DNA of 7,531 nt from Nitrospiraceae bacterium (GTDB lineage: Bacteria > Nitrospirota > UBA9217). The stretch spans positions 1-7,531 of the forward strand of contig DMKB01000094.1 of NCBI GenBank assembly GCA_003454665.1, in the 5' to 3' direction. How positions within the stretch are numbered: position 1 is the stretch's first letter; each line of letters starts with the position of its first letter. The notes beneath the pieces were generated by a model, which saw only the letters and a program-made list of their open reading frames with translations, did no database searches and was not told the DNA's origin. Both the position numbers and the translations under genes were made by a program. Shown piece after piece: positions 1 through 5,448 of this stretch.

Positions 1-1
1 T

Positions 2-571
2 TTACAGAAACCCGACGGCCTCACGATCATCAACGAAGATGATATTGAGAGTCAACTATGGCCCCTGCCGGTACGGAAGCTCATGGGCGTCGGGCCGAAG
101 ACCGAGGCATATCTGAGCGGCATGGGCATAACAACCGTCGGCGAGCTTGCATCACGGTCTCGGGCAGAGCTCATCGAGGGACTGGGAGCGTCGTACGGCG
201 CCTATCTTTACGAAGCATCGCGGGGCATTGACGAAAGTCCCCTCGTTACCCACTGGGAGTCGAAATCTTCGAGCAGGGAAACAACGTTCGAGCAGGATGT
301 CGGCGACTGGCAGGTGCTCGCGAAGACCCTTGTGGAGCAGGTTAAGGAAGTTGTCGCTGATATCCGGGCCCGGGGCTATACGGGAAAGACCGTTACGGTG
401 AAGGTCAGGTACAGCGATTTTGTAACGCGCACCCGGGCGAAGACCATGGCGGGACATACGGATACCGAAGAGGCGATCAGAAAGGCCGTTTTTGAATGCT
501 TTAAGCGGTTCACCTTCGAAAAAAAGGTGCGGTTGATAGGAGTGAGACTGGGCGGGCTGGAAAAGATATGA
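2..571 (+). CDS. dinB: DNA polymerase IV (DinB), C-terminal part, 5' truncated by window edge
   Basis: This is the last 189 residues of a Y-family translesion DNA polymerase. These enzymes copy past damaged bases with low fidelity. The frame is open from base 2, and the catalytic palm and fingers lie before the window. What remains is the thumb and the little finger. The thumb carries a helix-hairpin-helix stretch (LWPLPVRKLMGVGPKTEAYL, about residues 20-39, then GITTVGELA). The little finger starts near SSSRETTFEQDV, runs through KTVTVKVRYSDFVTRTR, and ends at RLIGVRLGGLEKI. The order and spacing match bacterial Pol IV closely. The protein stops right after the last little-finger strand, so the usual QLxLF-like sliding-clamp tail is absent. 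It is convergent with the DUF402 gene, with 89 bp between the stops. The internal ATG at 83 lies inside the thumb and is not the true start. Confidence 0.94.
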   Translation, partial: LQKPDGLTIINEDDIESQLWPLPVRKLMGVGPKTEAYLSGMGITTVGELASRSRAELIEGLGASYGAYLYEASRGIDESPLVTHWESKSSSRETTFEQDVGDWQVLAKTLVEQVKEVVADIRARGYTGKTVTVKVRYSDFVTRTRAKTMAGHTDTEEAIRKAVFECFKRFTFEKKVRLIGVRLGGLEKI

Positions 572-660
572 GATGACCGCAGATGGCCGATCCCGAGAAG
601 GTTTTTATAGAGCGTTATAATCCATCCTTATCAGATTTGACCCCTGTCCCGTTGCCTTTT
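572..660. other. Convergent intergenic gap with short repeat-like segments
   Basis: These 89 bp lie between the stops of dinB and the DUF402 gene. Just after the dinB stop are two imperfect 10-bp copies, GATGACCGCA and GATGGCCGAT (572-591). Positions 627-650 hold a motif that reads GGGACAGGGGTCAAATC on the minus strand, which resembles dispersed intergenic sequences common in environmental bacteria; that resemblance is from memory. There is a TATAAT at 616-621 but no -35 partner. I see no strong intrinsic terminator for either gene. Confidence 0.35.
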
Positions 661-1152
661 TCAGGTGCACGGGCCGGGGCTCAAGTGCAGCGACCGGACG
701 AGAGGGTCGATGCTCTTGATGATAGCCTGAGAGGATGAGAGGACGGTATCCCTTGCCTGTTCGATATACTCCCGAAGGCCCGCTTCCAGTCGGGGGGGTA
801 TCTCGTCCTCATCGAGAATGTGCTCTTCTCCTGAGCCGTCGATCAGGACGTCTACGGCAAGATCGCGCCAGGAGAATTCGCCCGGCGAAAGGACAATTCT
901 GTCGGCTATGTTAAAGTAGTATACGATAGCATCGTTTCCCGAGGGGTTCCAGGTGTAGAGCGTGTAGGGCCGGTCAGTCCAGTAGAACGCATAGGTCATA
1001 TCGCCCGGCGCGAGCCTGATTCCTGCCACCGTATAATCCCGGTCGATGACGTATTTCAGGACACCGAAGTCGTCGTCGAGACGGACGAGCTCGCAGGAGT
1101 AGGTCTGGATCTCGCCGGAGAGGGCCTGTTTTTTTTCGATGCAGATGGACAT
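661..1152 (-). CDS. DUF402 family protein (possible nucleotide phosphatase-type fold)
   Basis: A 163-residue cytosolic protein of the DUF402 family, whose characterised members include nucleoside tri-/diphosphatases and FomD-like cyclic-nucleotide hydrolases that use two metal ions. The family core is clear: YYFNI (residues 78-82), FSWRDLAVDVLIDG (93-106, with W95, D97, D101 and D106), and LDEDE (113-117), followed by a helical tail. The acidic residues are those expected to bind metal. The N-terminal half (PGDMTYAFYWTDRPYTLYTW, 49-68) also fits. I chose the ATG at 1152 because the family-like sequence begins there; the Shine-Dalgarno is weak. The frame continues upstream to an ATG at 1242, but those 30 residues (RCERCERRE type) encode a 9-bp repeat array and look non-coding. 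The substrate cannot be told from sequence. It is preceded on the same strand by a methyltransferase gene, 183 bp away. Confidence 0.85.
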   Translation of the reverse strand: MSICIEKKQALSGEIQTYSCELVRLDDDFGVLKYVIDRDYTVAGIRLAPGDMTYAFYWTDRPYTLYTWNPSGNDAIVYYFNIADRIVLSPGEFSWRDLAVDVLIDGSGEEHILDEDEIPPRLEAGLREYIEQARDTVLSSSQAIIKSIDPLVRSLHLSPGPCT

Positions 1153-1197
1153 GATTCGAATAAACTTAATCAGGACACGCCAGAACCAAGATTCTTT

Positions 1198-1224
1198 CTC
1201 GCGACGCTCGCAACGTTCGCAACG
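1198..1224. repeat. 9-bp tandem array, 3 imperfect copies
   Basis: Three adjacent 9-mers, CTCGCGACG, CTCGCAACG and TTCGCAACG, differ by one base from copy to copy. They sit just upstream of the DUF402 start on the minus strand. Because the unit is 9 bp it does not break the reading frame, which explains the false N-terminal extension of that gene. Confidence 0.75.
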
Positions 1225-1250
1225 GTTTAAAAAAAAGAACATGGTGAAGT

Positions 1251-1277
1251 TCTTTGTGGCCTTTGTGTCTTTGCAAG
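1251..1277. repeat. 9-bp-period array, 3 degenerate copies
   Basis: TCTTTGTGG, CCTTTGTGT and CTTTGCAAG follow one another with a 9-bp period and a shared CTTTG core. The array lies 26 bp from the previous one, in the same gap between the DUF402 gene and the methyltransferase gene at 1336-2130. An A-rich run (1229-1237) separates the two arrays. Confidence 0.6.
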
Positions 1278-1335
1278 AAAATAGTCACTTCACGCGATCT
1301 TTGCTTCCTGCTTTCTCAATATTCTCTGATCGGTG

Positions 1336-2130
1336 TTACGGGTGCATATGCCACGCGCCGACGATCAGCTCCTTCGAGAGATGCGGCGAATCTTTTCCGA
1401 TCGGCAAAATGTTCCACGTCCACGAGGCGTCCGGTTCCGGCAGCAGGATATCGTAGATCGACGAGGCCCTGCTGGCCACCTGTCCCTCGCCGTCGCGCTT
1501 CACGAATTCATGATCCGCCACGAGACAAACATCGCAGCGCAGGGAGCGCAGGGCTGCGTAATGTGATTCCACGATCCTCCGGCACCACTCCTCAACCTGG
1601 TCATTGGTGAAGCCGCGAAAGTGACGGACCGCATAGGTGCGCGGAACGACCCAGAGCTGCGAAAGGATGTTCAGGGATACGACGAGTCCGGTGTTTTCAT
1701 CGATCTCAGTCGTAGCCGGCGCTGGTTCCGGGAGTTCCGGGAGGCGGTCTCGTCCGTTTTGATACAGGCTCTGTGCTACATTCGTCACGTCATGCTCGAC
1801 GAACCGTATATTGTCGTGCCTGTTGATCCGTCTGCGGACTTCGAGGAGACAGACAACATCCATCAGGACGACCTCCTGGAACATGACGGCGAGTTCCGCA
1901 AGAGGGACGTCGAGCAAGAGCCCGGAGCCGAGGATCACGGCTTTGCATTTGTTCCGGCATTGCTCCGCAGCAGACAATACGAACCGGCACGAGTTGTCGA
2001 GATGGGGCTTCCACGATGCCCGGTTGCGGCGGAACCTGCGACGCATTGCAATAGCTTCGTCGAGATAACCCATACGGCGGACATGGGTTGAGCAGGGCGT
2101 TGTCAGATGCAGGAACAGGTCGTAAAGCAT
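1336..2130 (-). CDS. Putative class I SAM-dependent methyltransferase-like protein
   Basis: A 264-residue protein with a Rossmann-type methyltransferase core. The SAM-binding motif I region is AVILGSGLLLDVPL (64-77). The acidic end of strand 2, which would hold the ribose, is VVLMDVV (87-93, D91). Next come the HDVT segment (113-116) and a strand-4-like VVSLNILSQL (150-159). The glycine loop is GSGLLLD rather than the common GxGxG, so the protein belongs to a divergent subgroup or may have lost activity. The first 45 residues are basic and rich in Arg (MRRRFRRNRASW). The substrate is unknown. The ATG at 2130 is the longest start; no good Shine-Dalgarno precedes it, so an internal start such as M20 or M29 is possible. 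It is followed by the DUF402 gene and preceded, 136 bp away, by a second and unrelated methyltransferase, all on the minus strand. Confidence 0.72.
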   Translation of the reverse strand: MLYDLFLHLTTPCSTHVRRMGYLDEAIAMRRRFRRNRASWKPHLDNSCRFVLSAAEQCRNKCKAVILGSGLLLDVPLAELAVMFQEVVLMDVVCLLEVRRRINRHDNIRFVEHDVTNVAQSLYQNGRDRLPELPEPAPATTEIDENTGLVVSLNILSQLWVVPRTYAVRHFRGFTNDQVEEWCRRIVESHYAALRSLRCDVCLVADHEFVKRDGEGQVASRASSIYDILLPEPDASWTWNILPIGKDSPHLSKELIVGAWHMHP

Positions 2131-2266
2131 AGTAAAATGAATTCATCCAAAACCGCTAGATTTGCGACGGTCTCCGGCGGAAGACAATTTATTAGACAGT
2201 AAGCTGGATTCAGAGATGAGCATCGCACATGAGCACGTCAACTCGGCTCCCCTGGTTGATCATGTC

Positions 2267-3013
2267 TCATAATCTGCCGATCAACATTACATACGCCGTC
2301 TTGGTCGACCTGAGACGATACGAACGTTCCTCAAAGGAGAAGCCCGCTTCCTTGATCAACCGGACCCAGGTTGCCTTGGGGAAGAGGCCGGTTATGAATC
2401 GGTCGTGCTCGATACGCAATCGGCCTCCCTCACGGATCATGTGTGTGAATACCGTTTCGATGGTGGTATCATCCGGATCGGGGTCATATCCGTATTCAAA
2501 ATACGTCAACTGCAGGTGACCGTTGGAACGGGCGCTATGCTCTACGTGAGGTTCGTGAAAGGTCTCCCGGAAATAGTCGGGTGCGGTCATGAAGATGCCG
2601 CCCGGCTCAAGATGGGCCGCTGCCGTGTTGAACGCGGCCAGAAGGTCGGCCTCGGAAAGCATGTGGCTGATGGCATCGTGAATCAGGACGGCTTTGAATG
2701 TGCGCCCTATTCTGATGTCTCGCATGTCGCCCAGGAGGTGCTTAACGTCCGGATTGAGCTGCCGGGAGAGGTCGAGCATCTTTTCCGAAACATCCACCGC
2801 TGTTGCCTCGACATCGGATGTGAGATGGGATAGATTGTGGCCTCCACCGACTCCCAACTCCAGAATTGGGTGTTTTCCCGGGCCGAGCGCTTCACGCAGA
2901 TTCTCTCGCCAATACGCGGCTTCTTCAGCGTACTCTTCCGGAGGGCTCATGAGCGGCCACAGGTAAGCCAGATCGTCGTATAGCCGATAGAGCGGAATGC
3001 TTTTCAGTTCCAT
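2267..3013 (-). CDS. Class I SAM-dependent methyltransferase
   Basis: A 248-residue protein with a textbook SAM-methyltransferase core of the Methyltransf_11/25 type. Motif I is ILELGVGGGHNLSHL (50-64). The acidic residue of strand 2 is D74 in TAVDVSEKMLDLSR. Motif III is LLGDMRDI (93-100), strand 4 is AVLIHDAISHM (108-118), and the post-core segment is LEPGGIFMTAPD (135-146). The C-terminal half has antiparallel-strand character typical of the fold. The start could be the ATG at 3013 or a GTG four codons earlier (3025); neither has a clear Shine-Dalgarno. The N-terminus (YRLYDDLAYLWPLMSPPEEYAEEAAYW) resembles the substrate-lid helix seen in small-molecule methyltransferases, but the substrate cannot be assigned. 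No transmembrane segment is seen. It lies downstream of gltX with a gap of about 220 bp that has no clear terminator, so read-through from gltX is possible. Confidence 0.87.
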   Translation of the reverse strand: MELKSIPLYRLYDDLAYLWPLMSPPEEYAEEAAYWRENLREALGPGKHPILELGVGGGHNLSHLTSDVEATAVDVSEKMLDLSRQLNPDVKHLLGDMRDIRIGRTFKAVLIHDAISHMLSEADLLAAFNTAAAHLEPGGIFMTAPDYFRETFHEPHVEHSARSNGHLQLTYFEYGYDPDPDDTTIETVFTHMIREGGRLRIEHDRFITGLFPKATWVRLIKEAGFSFEERSYRLRSTKTAYVMLIGRL

Positions 3014-3037
3014 GTGCACATCCACGAAATGATGAGC

Positions 3038-3056
3038 TGGACCTTCACCGGGTCCA
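3038..3056. repeat. Small hairpin upstream of the methyltransferase start
   Basis: TGGACC and GGTCCA form a 6-bp stem around a 7-base loop, 12-30 bp ahead of the candidate starts of the methyltransferase gene. It may sit in the untranslated leader. No function can be assigned; a stem this short could be chance. Confidence 0.3.
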
Positions 3057-3151
3057 ACGATTTGTAGACGAGGAGAGAGGATTGAACAGCATGTTGCCCA
3101 AAGAAAATTTACTGATTAATGCTGAAGGTCGTAGAAGTTTCTAAAGCCTTT

Positions 3152-3178
3152 GATCCAGTCAATCCTGTTAATCCTGTC
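3152..3178. repeat. 9-bp tandem array, AATCCTGTT/AATCCTGTC type
   Basis: GATCCAGTC, AATCCTGTT and AATCCTGTC are three successive 9-mers in the gap between gltX and the methyltransferase gene. Read on the minus strand it is GACAGGATTAACAGGATT, a motif I recognise as widely dispersed between genes of environmental bacteria (from memory). The rest of the gap (3026-3241) holds no gene and no clear terminator. Confidence 0.7.
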
Positions 3179-3241
3179 TAAATTGCATTTCAGCATGTTC
3201 TTGATCTGCCCGGCCCCGTCTCACTTTGTCGTAGATTGAAG

Positions 3242-4651
3242 TTACTTAATCATCCCGACCGCGGCCTCGATGCGCTTCATCGTCTGTTCTTTCCCCATCA
3301 CCTCGATCACGTTATAGATCCCGGGGCTGACCGTACCGCCGGTGAGGGCCACGCGCACGGGCTGGGCGATTTTGCCGAGCTTGAGACCCGTTTCATCAAC
3401 CATTCCGTTAAATACCTTCTCGATCCCGTCATGGGTAAAGGGGTCGACTGCTTTAAGCCTTTCCAGCAGTGTCGTGAGGACCGGCGCGATGTCCGGCTTG
3501 AGATGCTTGGTCTTCGCCTTTTCCTCCATCTCGACCTCTTCGACGAGAAATGCTTTCGCCGAATCCTTCATTTCAACGAGAGTATGACTGCGCTCCTGGA
3601 GGATGCCCACGAGTTTTTTCAGCCATTCCCCGTCAGGTTCATTACCCTTCGCAACGATGCCGTCCTTCTTCAGGAGGTCGAGAAGCAGCTCCGCAATCCT
3701 CCCGTGGTCAGCCTGCTGGATGTAGTGATGGTTCAACCAGAGGAGCTTTTCCGGGTTGAAGACCGCCGGGGCCTTGCCCACGTTCTCGAGGGTAAATTTT
3801 TCGATCAACTCCTGGAGGGAGAATATCTCCTGGTCGCCGGCAGACCACCCGAGGCGCGCGAGGTAGTTCACGAGGGCCTCGGGCAGATAGCCGAGATCCT
3901 GGTACTCCGTCACTGCCGTGGCGCCGTGGCGCTTCGATAGCTTGGTCTTGTCCGGGCCGTGGATCATCGGCAGGTGGGCGAACTGCGGCGGTTCGTAGCC
4001 CAGGGCCTTGTAGAGCTGGACCTGGCGCGGGGTGTTGTTCAGGTGGTCGTCGCCGCGGATCACGTGGGTAATGTTCATGGTGGCATCGTCAACGACAACG
4101 GCGAGATTATAGGTTGGCAGACCGTCGGAGCGTTGGATGATAAGGTCGTCGAGCTGTTTGTTCTCGAAGGTCACGGCGCCGCGGACCAGGTCGCGGACGA
4201 TGGTCTCACCCTCATCAAGGGACAGGAACCGCACAGCCGGCGTCCTTCCCTCGACGGGTTCTTTCAGGCCGAGGCACTTCCGGTCGTATTTGGGAGGCTT
4301 CCCCGCCGCCATGGCCGCTTTTCTACGGGCATCGAGTTCTTCGGGAGAACAGTAGCAGTGGTATGCCTTGCCTTCCTTCAGCAGGCCGTCGATATGCTCG
4401 CGATACCTGTCCATGCGCTCGGTCTGGCGGTAGGGGCCTTCGTCCCAGTCGAGGCCGAGCCATTTCATGCCGTCGAGGATGATCTGTATCGACTCGTCGG
4501 TGGAACGGCTTTGGTCCGTGTCCTCGATCCTGAGGATGAATGCGCCCCCCTGGCTGCGGGCGAAGAGCCAGTTGAACAGCGCTGTTCTAATGCCGCCGAT
4601 ATGGAGCGCGCCGGTGGGGCTCGGCGCAAAACGTACCCGGATCGTGCTCAT
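3242..4651 (-). CDS. gltX: Glutamyl-tRNA synthetase
   Basis: The enzyme attaches glutamate to tRNA(Glu) in the cytosol using ATP. At 469 residues it has the normal bacterial length. The class I signatures are plain: the HIGH motif as HIGG (17-20, within FAPSPTGALHIGG) and KMSKS as KLSKR (237-241). Other GluRS marks are RIEDTD (41-46), GLPTYNLAVVVDD (177-189), and THVIRGDDHLNNTPRQ (195-210). The C-terminal helical anticodon-binding part ends in a typical SPGIYNVIEVMGKE segment. A zinc-type cluster is present as CYC (99-101) and YDRKC (122-126). The position matching the last His ligand of E. coli GluRS is Gly128, so Tyr122 is the likely fourth ligand, as in the paralogue YadB. The ATG at 4651 is preceded by AAGGAG (4662-4667), 10 bases away. 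A promoter lies at 4810-4838. Whether the enzyme also charges tRNA(Gln) cannot be read here. Confidence 0.99.
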   Translation of the reverse strand: MSTIRVRFAPSPTGALHIGGIRTALFNWLFARSQGGAFILRIEDTDQSRSTDESIQIILDGMKWLGLDWDEGPYRQTERMDRYREHIDGLLKEGKAYHCYCSPEELDARRKAAMAAGKPPKYDRKCLGLKEPVEGRTPAVRFLSLDEGETIVRDLVRGAVTFENKQLDDLIIQRSDGLPTYNLAVVVDDATMNITHVIRGDDHLNNTPRQVQLYKALGYEPPQFAHLPMIHGPDKTKLSKRHGATAVTEYQDLGYLPEALVNYLARLGWSAGDQEIFSLQELIEKFTLENVGKAPAVFNPEKLLWLNHHYIQQADHGRIAELLLDLLKKDGIVAKGNEPDGEWLKKLVGILQERSHTLVEMKDSAKAFLVEEVEMEEKAKTKHLKPDIAPVLTTLLERLKAVDPFTHDGIEKVFNGMVDETGLKLGKIAQPVRVALTGGTVSPGIYNVIEVMGKEQTMKRIEAAVGMIK

Positions 4652-4694
4652 GGTGCAATTACTCCTTGCCGAATGTATTCGTTACCCTGCGGCC

Positions 4695-4712
4695 GTCCCG
4701 CCTTGGCGGGAC
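4695..4712. repeat. Perfect hairpin A in the gltX leader
   Basis: GTCCCGCC-TT-GGCGGGAC is a perfect 8-bp inverted repeat with a 2-base centre. It lies 28 bp ahead of the gltX Shine-Dalgarno, inside the predicted untranslated leader. It is followed by CTGC, as is its relative at 4735-4750. It has no U-tract on the gltX strand, so it is not an intrinsic terminator as it stands. Confidence 0.85.
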
Positions 4713-4734
4713 TGCGGGATGTCGCTTTGTTCAA

Positions 4735-4750
4735 TCACGCCCTGGCGTGA
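4735..4750. repeat. Perfect hairpin B in the gltX leader, related to hairpin A
   Basis: TCACGCC-CT-GGCGTGA is a perfect 7-bp inverted repeat followed by CTGC. Aligned with hairpin A, 17 of 20 bases match. Two of the three differences form one stem pair that changes from C-G to A-T, so pairing is kept. The third difference is in the loop. Confidence 0.8.
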
Positions 4751-4809
4751 CTGCTGAAGGGGCTCCACCAGGTGAGGATGTTTTCCCGCTGCCTGAACGT
4801 AAGGGCTTC

Positions 4810-4838
4810 ATTATACCGTAAGCGGGAAGTGTGCGCAA
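4810..4838 (-). promoter_or_regulatory. Predicted sigma-70 promoter for gltX
   Basis: On the minus strand, TTGCGC (4833-4838) and a perfect TATAAT (4810-4815) are separated by exactly 17 bases. Transcription would start near 4803, giving gltX a leader of about 150 nt that holds both hairpins. The terminator of the upstream atpBE unit lies before this promoter, so gltX is probably transcribed on its own. Confidence 0.8.
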
Positions 4839-4954
4839 AAGGAAAATGGCGTTATCCGTAGCCGTATCATGCTCATGAGATGCAAAAAATACTGCGAAAA
4901 TGAGGCTGTCAATCTTAAGCGCGGCAAGGCAACAGGGGTGTCGGGGGGAAGAAT

Positions 4955-4984
4955 AAAAAAGGGGCGGTTAAAAACCGCCCCTTT
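4955..4984 (-). terminator. Intrinsic terminator of the atpB-atpE unit
   Basis: AAAGGGGCGGTT (4958-4969) and AACCGCCCCTTT (4973-4984) form a perfect 12-bp stem with a 3-base loop. On the minus strand it runs straight into six Ts (4955-4960) and lies 42 bp after the atpE stop. This is a textbook Rho-independent terminator. Confidence 0.95.
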
Positions 4985-5026
4985 ATGTTGGTACCTATGG
5001 TGTTTTTTAAAGCGACGCAGGTATTG

Positions 5027-5332
5027 TTACACTGCTTTGACAAAGATGATGACCAGCGTGTAGATTGCAAGAGACTCGATAAGAGCAAGACCGATGATCA
5101 TGTTGACCATGATCTTGCCACCTGCCTCCGGGTTCCGCGCGATGCCTTCCACGGCCCTGCTGATGGCGAGACCCATGCCGATGCTGCCGCCGAAAGCTGC
5201 TATCGCGATTCCGAATACCGCAGCTGATTTCACGGCGTCGGACGTTACTCCGGCTGCCTCTGCTGCAAAAGCTACGGATGCCATCAGGACTAAGCCGAGG
5301 GTCATTACGATAAGGTTAACTGCTTTTTTCAT
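5027..5332 (-). CDS. atpE: ATP synthase F0 subunit c (rotor ring), with N-terminal leader
   Basis: The c subunit forms the membrane ring that turns as ions cross F0. The 101-residue protein has two parts. Residues 1-24 look like a signal peptide (MKKAVNLIVMTLG..., ending AFA before AEAAG). The hairpin follows: TM1 with GGSIGMG (48-54), the polar RNP loop (66-68), and TM2 with the ion-binding glutamate E86 in ALIESLAIY. Typical c subunits have 75-90 residues, and the excess is the leader. A leader of this kind is known for Aquifex aeolicus subunit c. The site looks proton-type: the Gln of sodium-binding c subunits is Met53, and the residue after E86-S87 is Leu rather than Thr. The ATG at 5332 is chosen because AAAGGAGG lies 7 bases ahead; an earlier in-frame TTG at 5353 lies upstream of that site. 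It follows atpB by 116 bp and is the last gene before the terminator. Confidence 0.98.
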   Translation of the reverse strand: MKKAVNLIVMTLGLVLMASVAFAAEAAGVTSDAVKSAAVFGIAIAAFGGSIGMGLAISRAVEGIARNPEAGGKIMVNMIIGLALIESLAIYTLVIIFVKAV

Positions 5333-5339
5333 CCGCTTT

Positions 5340-5347
5340 CCTCCTTT
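5340..5347 (-). promoter_or_regulatory. Ribosome binding site of atpE
   Basis: AAAGGAGG on the minus strand, 7 bases before the ATG at 5332. This near-perfect Shine-Dalgarno fixes the start of atpE and suits the high translation needed for a multi-copy ring subunit. Confidence 0.9.
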
Positions 5348-5403
5348 CTTCAAATGGGCAAGAATTTTTGGCCGGATGGTTGCCGGGTTGTTACCTCCCA
5401 GGC

Positions 5404-5425
5404 ACTCCCGCGCTTTGGCGGAAAC
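5404..5425. repeat. Possible degenerate copy of the gltX-leader hairpin
   Basis: ACTCCCGCGCTTTGGCGGAA (5404-5423) resembles TCCCGCCTTGGCGGGACTGC of the gltX leader, with a 2-base insertion and a broken stem. It sits between atpB and atpE. The likeness is partial and may be chance. Confidence 0.35.
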
Positions 5426-5448
5426 AGCACTGCCAGGGGTGACAAGCC

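Noticed and set aside
616..621. TATAAT as a promoter between dinB and the DUF402 gene
   Set aside because: There is no acceptable -35 box at the right distance, and no gene starts downstream on that strand.
1621..2091. Plus-strand open frame of 156 codons opposite the first methyltransferase-like gene
   Set aside because: The minus strand carries a longer protein with methyltransferase-like motifs. The plus-strand product has no recognisable feature.
572..3241. Defence island, CRISPR or insertion sequence in the accessory stretch
   Set aside because: No transposase, nuclease, helicase or spacer-repeat pattern is present. The arrays have only about three 9-bp copies and no spacers.
3236..4750. 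Two long plus-strand open frames (234 and 263 codons) opposite gltX
   Set aside because: They lie antisense to an unambiguous glutamyl-tRNA synthetase and show no recognisable domain.
4652..4803. T-box riboswitch ahead of gltX
   Set aside because: The conserved T-box sequence and a terminator/antiterminator pair with a U-tract are missing; only two short hairpins are seen.
5333..5353. Longer N-terminus for AtpE from a TTG at 5353
   Set aside because: The segment contains the Shine-Dalgarno of the ATG at 5332, and the signal-like leader begins naturally at that ATG.
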